Shown in pieces: positions 1 to 10,353 of a stretch of 64,000 bases of DNA (within the stretch, counting starts at the first letter, position 1; each line of letters starts with the position of its first letter). The stretch covers positions 62,001-126,000 of the forward strand of contig JAFRTG010000011.1 in NCBI GenBank assembly GCA_017427265.1. Direction: 5' to 3'. The notes beneath the pieces are model-generated. The model was given only the letters and a program-made list of their open reading frames with translations. It was not told the origin of the DNA and made no database searches. The translations under genes were made by a program, and so were the position numbers. Source of the stretch: Oscillospiraceae bacterium. Its GTDB lineage: Bacteria; Bacillota; Clostridia; Oscillospirales; Ruminococcaceae.

Positions 1-122
1 TAGCTCCGCATGGCGGCAAGAATCCGGACAGCGCCGTCACCCATGCCGTAAAGATAGATCGGCCGTGACTCCGCTTTCAGGCGTTCCCAAACAGAAATTT
101 TCTCCGTAACAAACTGTAGCAT
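1..122 (-). CDS. N-terminus of an unidentified protein, cut by the left edge
   Basis: Only the first 40 codons are in the window. An ATG at 122 on the minus strand opens a frame that runs off the left edge without a stop. The start reads MLQFVTEKISVWERLK and continues into IYLYGMGDGAVRILAAM. The phrase YLYGMGDGA followed by a hydrophobic helix resembles the nucleotide-binding opening found at the N-terminus of some FkbM-type SAM-dependent methyltransferases. That is a weak resemblance from a short piece, so I do not name a function. The next gene on the same strand ends 21 bases upstream, so the two may be co-transcribed. Confidence 0.5.
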   Translation of the reverse strand, partial: MLQFVTEKISVWERLKAESRPIYLYGMGDGAVRILAAMRS

Positions 123-143
123 AATCTGTTATCCCTTCATAGA

Positions 144-617
144 TTACTCATGATCGTGACATTCACAGTCACATTCAAATTCATCGCGTGAATGATCCAT
201 CATATCATCGTGATGATGCGGCGCATGGCCGCCGGACATTCCGCCGGTGATCGCATAGAGGTCACGGCCGCGTGTGTTATAGCGGTCGCGCTCTGCATTG
301 ATCTGCTTATCGAGCTTTTTGAGCACTTCCCGCGGATTTTTGACACAATGGACTTCCTTTTCCGGCGTATCGGTATCGCGCACATAAATGATAATCGTGC
401 CGCAGCCGACAATTCTTTGCCAGAACGGCAGCTTGAGCTTTTTATCGGTCACCTTGTAAAGATCGAGCTCATCCTCATCCAGACTGAGCCAGCCTGTGCG
501 TGTGATGAACTTGGTTTCCGTCAGGAAATACCTGGTGAATGTCCACGGAAGACCGAGGAATGTCCGTTTCCGGTCAGACCAGATATATTCGATCTCATTT
601 TTCTTTTTTTTGCTCAT
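144..617 (-). CDS. Bacterial PH-domain (bPH2, DUF304-like) protein with a His/Cys-rich tail
   Basis: The product is 157 residues, starting at the ATG at 617 behind a perfect AGGAG. A longer frame from 644 has no ribosome site. Residues about 8-100 have the look of a small bacterial pleckstrin-homology fold: a strand-rich stretch with TRYFLTETKFITRTG, then LPFWQRIVGCGTIIIYV and a closing helix NPREVLKKLDKQIN. These folds usually sit at the membrane or in protein complexes; no enzyme activity is implied. The last 30 residues are different: HAPHHHDDMMDH followed by ECDCECHDHE, packed with His, Cys, Asp and Glu. This suggests metal binding and is not part of the family. The gene lies 35 bases downstream of the GH31 gene on the same strand and probably shares its transcript. 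Confidence 0.75.
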   Translation of the reverse strand: MSKKKKNEIEYIWSDRKRTFLGLPWTFTRYFLTETKFITRTGWLSLDEDELDLYKVTDKKLKLPFWQRIVGCGTIIIYVRDTDTPEKEVHCVKNPREVLKKLDKQINAERDRYNTRGRDLYAITGGMSGGHAPHHHDDMMDHSRDEFECDCECHDHE

Positions 618-652
618 AGCGAGGCTCCTTTCTGTCTGGATCATCCAGTATT

Positions 653-3043
653 TCAGGATGCATCATCGGATGCATCGGATAAACAAATGACAGTTTTGCC
701 GTCCTGAGAAGCCGGAACTCTGATTCCGGTTCCGGCAATGCAGACCGTATAGCTGCGGCCGGGTGCAGAGCAGGTCAGGATCATGCGGCTGCCGCAGCGC
801 TGCGCTGAAAGCGTACAGTCAAGGCCGCCCTCTGCGCGGTAAATCTCAGCAGAGGCAGTGTGCCCGTCCGCAAGCGGGCAGATCAGCACATCGGCACCGC
901 CGAGATAGTCATAGCAGACATCGCCGCGGAAATCACCGCGGACAAGAATTGAATCCGGCCGGATGTAAAGCGGCATTTCCAGATAGCTGCATGTCCGCCG
1001 GAGCCATCTTCCGCCGGTAACAGGCGGCGCTTCCGGCGCAAGCAGATCAATCCATTCGCCGGCCGGGAGATAAAATTCTGCAATGCCGGATTCGTCAAAC
1101 ACCGGCGCGCAGAGCAGATTTTCACCCAGCATATACTGCCGGTCCAGCGTCAGGCAGGCAGGGTCGTCCCCGAAGTCCAGTACCATTGCACGCATCATCG
1201 GCACGCCGGTCCGGTGCGTCAGATTGGCCTGCGCCCAGAGATACGGCATCAGCGCACCTTTCAGATTCGTAAAGAACCGCAGCACCGCGCAGGCATTTTC
1301 CGGGTTTGCGGGATCATCTTCTTCATAGATCCACGGCACCCGGTAGGAAGTTGAACCGTGCAGACGGCTGTGCGTGCTCATCAGCCCGAAGGCAACCCAT
1401 CGCTTGTAAACATCTGCGGAAGCAGTCTGCTCAAACCCGCCGATATCGTGCGAGAAAAAGCCGAACCCGGAGCAGGTCAGCGAAAGTCCGCCGCGGAGCG
1501 TCTCTGCCATTGCGGAATAGGCCGCAGCGCAGTCGCCGCCCCAGTGCACCGGAAATCTCTGACAGCCTGCCGTCGCGCTTCTCGCGTAGAGCACGGCGCG
1601 GTCTGTGCCGGTACAGGATTCGAGCGCTTCAAAAACAACCTTGTTATAAAGGTAGGTATAGTAATTATGCATGGCCGCGGGATCGGAGCCGTCATACCAG
1701 ATAACATCCGTCGGAATGCGCTCCCCGAAATCAGTTTTGATCGCATCGGCGCCGTCACGGCAAAGTGCGCGGATTTTATCGGCAAACCACGCACATGCAG
1801 AAGGATTTGTAAAATCCACAATCGCCATGCCGGACTGCCACATATCCGTCTGGAAGATGCTGCCGTCCTTCTTGTGCAGGAAATACCCATGCGCAGCGCC
1901 CTCGTCAAACAGCGCGGACTCCTGCGCAATATACGGGTTGATCCAGACGCAGATGCCGACCCTGTATTCTGCCTTCAGCCGCCGGAGCATCGCCGGCGGA
2001 TCAGGGAACATCTCAGAATCCCAGCAGAAGCTCGTCCATGTGCAGGCCTTCATCCAGAAGCAGTCAAAATGAAACATCTCCAGCGGGATTCCGCGCTGCT
2101 GCATACCGGAAAGCATCTGCCGGACACTGTTCTCGTCGTAATCTGTCGTAAAGGACGTCGAGAGCCAGAGCCCGAATGAACGCGCCGGAACCAGCGCAGG
2201 CCGTCCCGAAAGCGCGGTATAATTGCGGAGCACACCGGCACAGTCTGAGCCGCCGATGACATAGTAGGTCAGTGATTCACCCGGAACTGTCATGCTGATT
2301 TTCGATACGGTATCCGAGCCGACCTCACAGCTGACACAGCCTGTGTGGGCGATCAGCACGCCGTAGCCGCGGGAGCTGAGATAAAACGGAACCGATTTAT
2401 AGCTCTGCGCCGTACAGGTTCCGCCGTCTGCGTTCCAGATCTCAACGGTCTGTCCGTTCTTGACAAACGGCGTGAATGTTTCACCAAAGCCGTAGATATA
2501 CTCCCCGACGCCGAGCGAAAGCTGTTCGCGGATCCAGCAGCCGCTTTTGTTTTCCGGAACAGCCCAGAAGGGACGATCCGCTGCAGCTGCACAGCGCTGT
2601 GCAATGCGGTGCGCTTCCTCCTGAATATAGGAAGCCGCCCGTTCTCCGCTGCCTGTCAGGGGTCTCCCTGCATAGGTATAGCGGATATCCCAGCACGAAC
2701 CCTTTCCGATCGTGACAGCCGTTTGGCCGGAGGTCAGCGTGACAGCATTCTCCGTTTCGGTTATCACGGGCTGGAATCCCGGTTCTGCTTGCAGATCGAA
2801 TTCCGGCATCCGTACAGCCGTTCCCTTGTGGTGAATAATCTGCACACGAATGCAGTCCGGCCGGAGAGACGAGAACAAAACCGTCAGCATCACACCGCCG
2901 AGCGTCATGCCGCGGTTTCGGATATGTTGTGAGGCAGCAAGCACCCGGACGGTATCACCGCTGATGCGGATGTCATATGGCTGCACTGCATAGCTGACCG
3001 TGCAGCCGGGCTGATCCAGCCAGTACCCGTCAGAGAATTTCAT
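653..3043 (-). CDS. yicI: GH31 alpha-xylosidase (YicI type)
   Basis: The product is 796 residues, close to the 772 of E. coli YicI. I start it at the ATG at 3043 behind GGGAGG; the open frame extends further upstream only into the promoter region of lepA. The catalytic nucleophile is Asp438 in KTDFGE and the acid/base is Asp504 in HWGGDC. Both lie 22 residues later than their YicI counterparts (416 and 482), so the alignment is consistent. The GGDC motif is the hallmark of the xylosidase branch of GH31. There is no signal peptide, so it should act in the cytoplasm, trimming alpha-linked xylose from imported xyloglucan fragments. Exact substrate is inferred from the family. A consensus promoter lies just upstream, divergent from lepA. 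Confidence 0.9.
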   Translation of the reverse strand: MKFSDGYWLDQPGCTVSYAVQPYDIRISGDTVRVLAASQHIRNRGMTLGGVMLTVLFSSLRPDCIRVQIIHHKGTAVRMPEFDLQAEPGFQPVITETENAVTLTSGQTAVTIGKGSCWDIRYTYAGRPLTGSGERAASYIQEEAHRIAQRCAAAADRPFWAVPENKSGCWIREQLSLGVGEYIYGFGETFTPFVKNGQTVEIWNADGGTCTAQSYKSVPFYLSSRGYGVLIAHTGCVSCEVGSDTVSKISMTVPGESLTYYVIGGSDCAGVLRNYTALSGRPALVPARSFGLWLSTSFTTDYDENSVRQMLSGMQQRGIPLEMFHFDCFWMKACTWTSFCWDSEMFPDPPAMLRRLKAEYRVGICVWINPYIAQESALFDEGAAHGYFLHKKDGSIFQTDMWQSGMAIVDFTNPSACAWFADKIRALCRDGADAIKTDFGERIPTDVIWYDGSDPAAMHNYYTYLYNKVVFEALESCTGTDRAVLYARSATAGCQRFPVHWGGDCAAAYSAMAETLRGGLSLTCSGFGFFSHDIGGFEQTASADVYKRWVAFGLMSTHSRLHGSTSYRVPWIYEEDDPANPENACAVLRFFTNLKGALMPYLWAQANLTHRTGVPMMRAMVLDFGDDPACLTLDRQYMLGENLLCAPVFDESGIAEFYLPAGEWIDLLAPEAPPVTGGRWLRRTCSYLEMPLYIRPDSILVRGDFRGDVCYDYLGGADVLICPLADGHTASAEIYRAEGGLDCTLSAQRCGSRMILTCSAPGRSYTVCIAGTGIRVPASQDGKTVICLSDASDDAS

Positions 3044-3097
3044 GCATGACCTCCCGTGCGTTCCGGTTCGGACGGCTTGTGATAGATATACACATAT

Positions 3098-3126
3098 ATC
3101 ATACCATAAATCCGCCCGAAAGTCAA
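3098..3126 (-). promoter_or_regulatory. Sigma-A type promoter of the GH31 gene
   Basis: On the minus strand TTGACT (3121-3126) is followed after exactly 17 bases by TATGAT (3098-3103). It sits about 55 bases before the GH31 start codon and points leftwards, back to back with the lepA promoter about 90 bases away. Confidence 0.75.
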
Positions 3127-3217
3127 TCAGTGCAGACTTGTTTCGCATAAAAAATCCGCGCAGTTCCGTCAAAGAAGCGCAAACTCCCGCCGCACCGGAC
3201 TTTTTTCGGGTTACCCA

Positions 3218-3246
3218 TTGAAAAAATAAGAAAAACATGTTATAAT
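3218..3246 (+). promoter_or_regulatory. Sigma-A type promoter of lepA
   Basis: TTGAAA (3218-3223), a 17-base spacer, then TATAAT (3241-3246). The first ATG of the open frame (3245) lies inside the -10 box, so it cannot be the start of translation. This supports the downstream TTG start of lepA. Confidence 0.85.
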
Positions 3247-3280
3247 GAAAAAGAATGCAAACATGAACGGAGGAATCCCA

Positions 3281-5075
<1,795 letters not shown>

Positions 5076-5083
<8 letters not shown>

Positions 5084-5804
5084 CTCCACGCAGAAAGAAA
5101 AAAGCGGGTTTTATCAGAAAATCCGCGTCATAGACGGAACCGTACTCAAGCTCATTGCAATGCTCACGATGGTCTGCGATCATGTGGGAGATATCTTTTT
5201 TCCGGGAGCACCCTGGATGCGCGTAATCGGCCGTATTGCAATGCCGATCTTTGCGTTTTGCATTGCGGAGGGCTATCACTATACACATGACCGCCGGAAA
5301 TATCTGCTGCGGCTGGGCGTGTTCGCAGTCATCAGTGAGCTGCCGTTCGATCTTGCGTTCAGCGGCGGGTTCGACTGGACCCATCAGAACATCATGCTGA
5401 CCTTTTTCCTCGCTGTGCTTGCGCTGATCCTTTTCGATTATTGCTGCGGGTCAGGCGAAAATAAGAAGGCGCTGCGCTTTGCAGCGGGTTGTATGCCGGT
5501 CGTTGCAATCTGTATTGCCGCGATGCTGCTCGGTACAGACTACACGCTGTTCGGCATTCTGACAGTCTGGGTGTTTCATATCGCACGCAAGCTGCCGCAT
5601 CCGTTCCGTGCGCTCAGCGGCGTCGGTCTGATGGCGCTGCTTCGCACAAAGGGCGTCTATCTCGGCACCGGGCTCGCATTTATTCCGCTCGCGCTCTATA
5701 ACGGTAAAAAAGGCAAAGGCCTGAAATGGCTGTTCTATGTGTTCTACCCGGGGCATCTTCTGATCCTGTTCCTGCTGCACATGCTCCTGGTTCATCCAAC
5801 GTAA
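5076..5804 (+). CDS. TraX-family integral membrane protein
   Basis: The ATG at 5076 overlaps the lepA stop codon by 8 bases, so translation is probably coupled. The product is 242 residues with about seven hydrophobic segments. The pattern of the TraX family (PF05857) is clear: an opening [23 protein letters not shown], then [22 protein letters not shown], and later the stretch [15 protein letters not shown]. TraX acetylates pilin in F plasmids, but chromosomal copies in Firmicutes are common and their substrate is unknown. Some are thought to be acyltransferases of cell-surface molecules. There are no conjugation genes nearby, so a pilin role is unlikely here. Upstream in-frame starts lie inside lepA and have no ribosome site. 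Confidence 0.85.
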
Positions 5805-5817
5805 CACGGAGGTTCCC

Positions 5818-6132
5818 ATGAAACATACCTGTCCCTACTGCGGCGAAAAAACCTTTTCCCCGCTGCAGAAAGCACTCTGCGGCGGCATGAGCAGCAGCGG
5901 AAAAAACTGTCCTTCCTGCGGCGGACGCTGCGTCAACGGAAAGCTCTCTCTGCTGGTCAATTCGCTGCTGCGCGGTGCCGCACTGATTATGATTCTGTAT
6001 ACATATTTCACCTACACAAGCGTCAGCCAGATTTTCTGGTTCGGTGTTGTGCCGCTGCTGATCGCTTTCGCCGCCGGCTTTCTCTTTGACATGTTCTTCG
6101 GCAAGCTGATTGAAGCAATCAAACGCGAATGA
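5818..6132 (+). CDS. Small zinc-ribbon membrane protein
   Basis: A protein of 104 residues with a GGAGG site 8 bases before the ATG. It opens with a zinc-ribbon-like pair, CPYC at residues 4-7 and CPSC about 27 residues later, with another Cys in each arm (LCGG and GGRC). Two hydrophobic segments fill the second half, roughly residues 46-65 and 69-90. I do not recognise the family beyond zinc ribbon plus two transmembrane helices. Its stop overlaps the hemW start (ATGA), so the pair is translationally coupled, in the lepA-led operon. Confidence 0.75.
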   Translation: MKHTCPYCGEKTFSPLQKALCGGMSSSGKNCPSCGGRCVNGKLSLLVNSLLRGAALIMILYTYFTYTSVSQIFWFGVVPLLIAFAAGFLFDMFFGKLIEAIKRE

Positions 6133-7229
6133 TTCAGCCGGCCGGAATCTATATTCATGTGCCGTTCTGTGCACAGAAGTGTCCGTACTGTGATTTTTAT
6201 TCCGGACGCTATACCAAAACCGATGCAGAACGCTTTACGGAGGCTGTCTGCCGGAATCTGACGCAGCTGCCGGAACAGCTCAAAGCGGATACGGTCTACT
6301 TCGGCGGCGGAACGCCGTCGCTCCTGCCCGCAGAGTCGCTTGCACGAATGCTCTCTGCCGTCCGCGCACGCTGTGTACTCGCTGCGGATGCGGAGATTAC
6401 ACTGGAGGCCAATCCGCTGACCGTTACGGAGCAAAATCTTGCGGCATGGCTGGAGGCCGGCATTAACCGGCTGTCGCTCGGCGTGCAGTCGTTTCAGCCG
6501 GATGTGCTCCGGATGCTCGGCCGCAGACATACGCCGCAGCAGGCCCAAAATGCCGTCCTGCGCGCTGCGGCGGCGGGATTCCGCAATCTCAGCATTGACC
6601 TGATGTGCGGGCTGGACATTCAGACGGCGGCATGCTGGCAGGCTGATCTTGCCGAAGCCGCTGCATTGCCGGTTACGCATATTTCCTCGTATCTGCTGAA
6701 AATCGAGCCGCAGACGCCGTTCGGACAGCAGCCGCCGGCGCTCGCTGATTCCGACGATACGGCAGACCGCTGGCTGCAGATGCATGACTTTCTGACAGCA
6801 CAGGGCTTCCGGCACTACGAAATATCCAATTATGCAAAGCCGGGCTATGAAAGCCGCCACAACTGCAAATACTGGCAGCTGGTGCCGTATTACGGCATCG
6901 GCCCTGCAGCGCATTCCTGCTATGACGGAAAACGGTATGCTGTGCCGCGTGACCTTGCGGCATTCTGTAATGCAGAGACACAGCCCGCCGAATGTACGGA
7001 GCCGAATGCCTGCACCGAATCAGAGCGCATTATGCTCGGACTGCGGCTTGCAGAGGGCATCGCGTTTGCAGATGTTCCTGCTTCACGCGATCTGCTGCTG
7101 CACCGCGCAAAACCGCTGATACCGCAATATCTGATATACGAAAACGACCGTCTGCGCATGACGCCGGAGGGATGGCTTGTTTCCAACGCCGTCCTTGTGC
7201 GGCTGCTTGACGGTCTCAATCCCGAATAG
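6129..7229 (+). CDS. hemW: Radical SAM heme chaperone HemW
   Basis: A 366-residue radical SAM protein, long annotated as oxygen-independent coproporphyrinogen III oxidase but now known as a heme chaperone that hands heme to target proteins. The iron-sulfur cysteines are Cys14, Cys18 and Cys21 in HVPFCAQKCPYCDFYS. The family stretches VYFGGGTPSLL, ANPLT, NRLSLGVQSF and ISSYLLKIEPQTP follow in order, and the HNCKYW motif before GIGPAAHS is present. Length matches the family. It overlaps the zinc-ribbon gene by 4 bases. HemW proteins sit next to lepA in many Firmicutes (there usually directly adjacent); here two small genes separate them. Confidence 0.93.
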   Translation: MIQPAGIYIHVPFCAQKCPYCDFYSGRYTKTDAERFTEAVCRNLTQLPEQLKADTVYFGGGTPSLLPAESLARMLSAVRARCVLAADAEITLEANPLTVTEQNLAAWLEAGINRLSLGVQSFQPDVLRMLGRRHTPQQAQNAVLRAAAAGFRNLSIDLMCGLDIQTAACWQADLAEAAALPVTHISSYLLKIEPQTPFGQQPPALADSDDTADRWLQMHDFLTAQGFRHYEISNYAKPGYESRHNCKYWQLVPYYGIGPAAHSCYDGKRYAVPRDLAAFCNAETQPAECTEPNACTESERIMLGLRLAEGIAFADVPASRDLLLHRAKPLIPQYLIYENDRLRMTPEGWLVSNAVLVRLLDGLNPE

Positions 7230-7251
7230 ATTTGCCGGAGGTGATCCGACA

Positions 7252-8397
7252 TTGGAACTGAGCAGACTTCTTTACAGTGAACTCAATATCCTTTGCATAG
7301 TTATTTTTCTCCTGTTGTCACACAAGCTGCGGCGTGCGGATAAATCCATTGAACAATCCTATCTGATCGGCCTGCTGATCGGAGAAAGCATTCTCTTTCT
7401 GCTGGATACGTTCTGGATTATCATTGACGCCGACCCGCGTTATCCTTCTGAACTCAATTACATCGTCAATCTGCTGTATTATACGGCTTCTGCGATCTGC
7501 CCGTATATCTGCATAAAATTTCTGTATCTTTCGCTCGGCGGAAAGCTGTTTTCGCGCAAAGCCAGAGTGTTGCTCTGCCTACCGGCTGTTGCCATTTTCC
7601 TGCTTTGCCTTGCATCCTTCCGGACGGGCTGGGCATTTTCTGTTGACGCATCCAACACCTATCACCGCGGGCCGCTTTATATTGCAGCTTTTCTGATCCC
7701 GATGGGGTTTGTCATCGCAAATTCCGCGCTGGCACTCAGCTACGCACTGCGATCCAAACAGCGCTATCCGCGAAAAAAAGCGTTTCAGCTTTCTTTTATC
7801 ATGATTCTGCCGCTCTTCGGTGAGATTCTGGAGGTTTTGATTCCGGATATTACAATCGTCTGCGCGTTTATCACAATCTCGATGGTCTCCGTGATCTTTG
7901 ATTTCCAGCAGCTTCAGATTACACGCGACCCGCTGACGCAGCTGAGCAACCGGCGCGATCTTATGACCTATCTGGAGGAGGTTTTCAGCGATAAAACGCG
8001 GCTGCAGCGGAAGCCGGTCTATGTTCTCTATGCGGATATCGACTATTTCAAAAGCATCAACGACACTTACGGCCATCTTGAAGGCGACCATGCACTTTGT
8101 TATGTTGCAGACGCGATGCGCGTTGTCTGCCGCAGACATGACGCCTTTCCCGCCCGGATCGGCGGCGACGAGTTCGTTGTAGTTTTTTCTGCTTCCAATG
8201 ATGCGACCGCAGCTGAATTCCGGCAGTCGCTCAAGGATGCGGTACGGCTCTCTGCGGAAAATCTGCCGTATCAGCTTGTCATCAGTGCGGGCATGACGCG
8301 CTGCACCGAAGCTGACCGTGACGATATTCCCGCCATGCTGGAACGCGCCGATTCCGAACTTTATCAGGAAAAGCAAAAGCGCCCGAAGCGCCGCTGA
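7252..8397 (+). CDS. Membrane-bound diguanylate cyclase (GGDEF)
   Basis: Predicted to make cyclic di-GMP from GTP. I start it at the TTG at 7252 because a strong GGAGGTGATCC lies just ahead; the longer frame from 7177 runs into hemW. The protein is 381 residues. The first 220 residues hold about seven hydrophobic segments and no known extracellular sensor that I can name. After DPLTQLSNRRDL comes a GGDEF domain with the intact active-site motif RIGGDEFVVVF, preceded by the metal and GTP-binding stretch YADIDYFKSINDTYGH. The RxxD inhibitory site expected five residues before GGDEF is displaced by one residue, so product inhibition is uncertain. It follows hemW by 22 bases. Confidence 0.88.
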   Translation: MELSRLLYSELNILCIVIFLLLSHKLRRADKSIEQSYLIGLLIGESILFLLDTFWIIIDADPRYPSELNYIVNLLYYTASAICPYICIKFLYLSLGGKLFSRKARVLLCLPAVAIFLLCLASFRTGWAFSVDASNTYHRGPLYIAAFLIPMGFVIANSALALSYALRSKQRYPRKKAFQLSFIMILPLFGEILEVLIPDITIVCAFITISMVSVIFDFQQLQITRDPLTQLSNRRDLMTYLEEVFSDKTRLQRKPVYVLYADIDYFKSINDTYGHLEGDHALCYVADAMRVVCRRHDAFPARIGGDEFVVVFSASNDATAAEFRQSLKDAVRLSAENLPYQLVISAGMTRCTEADRDDIPAMLERADSELYQEKQKRPKRR

Positions 8398-8458
8398 GTT
8401 TCTTTTTCGATGATCTGAAAGACACGGCGTTTCAAAGCGGCATCCCATACAGCAGTTT

Positions 8459-8490
8459 TGCCCCGAAGCGTTTGAAAGCGTTTCGGGGCA
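8459..8490 (+). terminator. Hairpin after the diguanylate cyclase gene, likely terminator
   Basis: TGCCCCGAA (8459-8467) pairs with TTCGGGGCA (8482-8490), with further inner pairs around a GAAA-containing loop. It lies about 60 bases after the stop. The T content downstream is modest, so efficiency is uncertain. Confidence 0.55.
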
Positions 8491-8530
8491 TTGTGCTTAT
8501 GCAGGGATGTCCGAATTGCTGCACTGTCAA

Positions 8531-8578
8531 TAGAAAACGCCATAGTATTTCTGACCGTTCATCAGAAATACTATGGCG
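8531..8578 (-). terminator. Perfect 17-bp inverted repeat, minus-strand terminator
   Basis: CGCCATAGTATTTCTGA (8538-8554) and its exact reverse complement (8562-8578) enclose a 7-base loop. Read on the minus strand the stem is followed by TTTTCTA, and it lies about 70 bases after the stop of the minus-strand surface protein. It is probably that gene's intrinsic terminator. On the plus strand it may also act as a backstop. Confidence 0.65.
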
Positions 8579-8646
8579 CGAAATTTCTTTATACGCATCT
8601 GTTTTTTTCAGCAGATGCAATGTTCTGCACGCTGAAAGAATGCAGA

Positions 8647-9690
8647 TCAGTTATTCTCTTTTCTCTTGCAGGCACAGGCAATCGCGGTGCCGATTGCGAG
8701 GACGCCGGCGGTCGCAATGCCGCCGACCGGAAGTGCATCACCGGTCTGCAGGCTGCCGGTCTTCTGAGTCGTACCGTCTGCCTTCTTGGTGGTGGCAGCA
8801 GTCTTGGTTGTCGAAGCCGGAGCTGCTGTCGTGACAGCCTTCGTTGTGGTTGCTGCGGCCTTTGCGGTCGTTGCAGCGGGAGCAGTTGTCGTTGCGGCAG
8901 CTGCAGTTGTCGTCGAAACAGCCGGTGCAGTCGTCGCAGCAGCGGTGGTGACAGCGGGGGCTGCGGTCGTTGCAGTTGTTGTGGTTGTGGTTGCTGCCGG
9001 GGATGCGGCGGTCGTGGTTGTGACAGGCGCCTCAGCAGCCTTGACAGTATATGCAAAGGAATTCTGGCCGGAGGTTTTGGAGAATGCACTGAAATCGCCC
9101 TTGACCGTGTGGCTGCCTGCACCGCTCAGCTTGATGGAAGCGCTGCCGTTGCTGTCTGTGCGGATTCCTGTGTCTTTGCCGTCTACCAGAATGCCGACAT
9201 TCGCAACACGCTTTGCAGCGCCCTGATTTGCCGGATGCTCTACAGCAGTCAGCTTAATCGTTGTACCTTCCGTGTAAGTGGTGCTGGAAGCATTCCAGCC
9301 TTCCCATTCGAGGGTGTAGGAAGCCTCGCTGGCCGGCGTGACGGTGCATTTGATGGTGCAGCCGTCTGACAGGTTCTGAACCTTCTTGCCGTCCTTATCC
9401 GTAATGTCATACGAAACCGTGCCGGTCTTGCCCCAGACATGATTTGCATCGTATCCGGCAGCAGAGCCGCCCGGATAATAGCTGTCATGCAGCGTCAGCA
9501 TTGCATCGTAAACGCTCAGCGTACCGTCTTTGCTGGCATCCGTCAGCGGAATTGTTTTATCCACTTCATTATTGTTGATAATCACGCGGACGCTCATAGA
9601 AGTAGCTGTGCTCTCATAAGCATAGGCGGGAGCGGTATGCAGTGCAAAAGCAGCAGCAGCGGACATAACAAACATAACAGACTTTTTCAT
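8647..9690 (-). CDS. Secreted Thr/Ala-rich surface protein with a sorting-like C-terminus
   Basis: A protein of 347 residues. A signal peptide (MKKSVMFVMSAAAAFALHTAPAYA) is followed by an ordered region to about residue 210. Its first part, with SVYDAMLTLHDSYY, loosely recalls DUF4430-like domains; I would not insist on it. Residues about 215-305 are a low-complexity linker of Thr, Ala and Pro. The end has the layout of a sortase substrate: SLQTGDALP, a hydrophobic helix and KRKENN. The motif is SLQTG rather than LPxTG, so the usual proline is missing. A sortase gene lies 660 bases away on the other strand. AAGGAG precedes the ATG by 7 bases. Inferred role: a wall-linked or membrane-held surface protein of unknown binding partner. 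Confidence 0.75.
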   Translation of the reverse strand: MKKSVMFVMSAAAAFALHTAPAYAYESTATSMSVRVIINNNEVDKTIPLTDASKDGTLSVYDAMLTLHDSYYPGGSAAGYDANHVWGKTGTVSYDITDKDGKKVQNLSDGCTIKCTVTPASEASYTLEWEGWNASSTTYTEGTTIKLTAVEHPANQGAAKRVANVGILVDGKDTGIRTDSNGSASIKLSGAGSHTVKGDFSAFSKTSGQNSFAYTVKAAEAPVTTTTAASPAATTTTTTATTAAPAVTTAAATTAPAVSTTTAAAATTTAPAATTAKAAATTTKAVTTAAPASTTKTAATTKKADGTTQKTGSLQTGDALPVGGIATAGVLAIGTAIACACKRKENN

Positions 9691-9763
9691 GATATATCTC
9701 CTTATAATTCAATCAGAATTTTAATTTGAGTTGGATTCCGCACGTTCCTGCAGAGAACGGTTT

Positions 9764-9813
9764 GCGGTTCTTGATTTGCACATACGATCGTATATCCGGC
9801 AAATCGGAACCGC
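9764..9813. promoter_or_regulatory. 50-bp composite dyad between surface protein and sortase genes
   Basis: Three nested pairings share one centre. GCGGTTC (9764-9770) pairs with GAACCGC (9807-9813), ATTTGC pairs with GCAAAT, and the core ATACGATCGTAT (9782-9793) is a perfect 12-bp palindrome. It sits about 75-125 bases upstream of the minus-strand start. It could be a regulator binding site or a cruciform; there is no adjacent T tract to make it a terminator. The rest of the 663-base gap 9691-10353 is AT-rich and holds no convincing gene. Confidence 0.5.
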
Positions 9814-10118
9814 GCTGTTCACATTTGTACGGCGGCCTTCATTGCCCTTCACTCATAACGACAGGAAACGGAAAAAAAGCGTCACAGTTTTTTTCAAAAA
9901 AAGTTTTGGAGACAGCGAATGTTCTCCTTGGATTGCTTGTTTTCGCTGTATATACGTTGCTTTCAGGAGCTATTAAAGTTTTATGAAGACTGAATTCATA
10001 TTTCTTCATACCGGATAATCTGCTGCCGGAGCAGAGAAGATCGGCTTATTGCTTTTATAAGGAAGTATTTGCAGACAGCAGGACATTTTGGCAGCCGCAA
10101 AGATTCCGGTTCTCAGCG

Positions 10119-10141
10119 CTTTTGTACATGCAGTACAAAAG
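10119..10141. promoter_or_regulatory. Perfect 9-bp inverted repeat upstream of the sortase promoter
   Basis: CTTTTGTAC and GTACAAAAG flank a 5-base spacer. It lies about 100 bases before the -35 box of the sortase promoter, so it may be an operator. No regulator gene is adjacent. Confidence 0.4.
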
Positions 10142-10238
10142 AAATTTCACCGAACGCAAAATTTGCACGCAATATAGAAAACATAATTAACAGATGCATA
10201 TTTATTCTGAACATAACCTTAAAATCGGCGGAATTGCC

Positions 10239-10267
10239 TTGCACTCCGGGGCGGAATATGTTATAAT
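10239..10267 (+). promoter_or_regulatory. Sigma-A type promoter of the sortase gene
   Basis: TTGCAC (10239-10244), a 17-base spacer and TATAAT (10262-10267). The sortase ATG is about 80 bases downstream of the likely start site. Confidence 0.75.
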
Positions 10268-10353
10268 ACCTTAGATAATACTGTTGCGGCAATCCGGCTT
10301 ATGGAAGGACGGATTCTGCTTTCGATACGAAAAGGAGGGAACCGAAAAAGACT

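Noticed and set aside
3245..3280. ATG at 3245 as the lepA start
   Set aside because: It falls in the -10 box of the lepA promoter and has no ribosome site; the TTG at 3281 has both a strong site and the conserved LepA opening.
5818..6132. The zinc-ribbon membrane protein as a transposase or regulator
   Set aside because: Only zinc-ribbon cysteines and two membrane segments are visible; there is no catalytic or DNA-binding motif.
9726..9986. A short plus-strand gene in the gap before the sortase
   Set aside because: It has no ribosome site, spans the nested dyad and has no recognisable domain.
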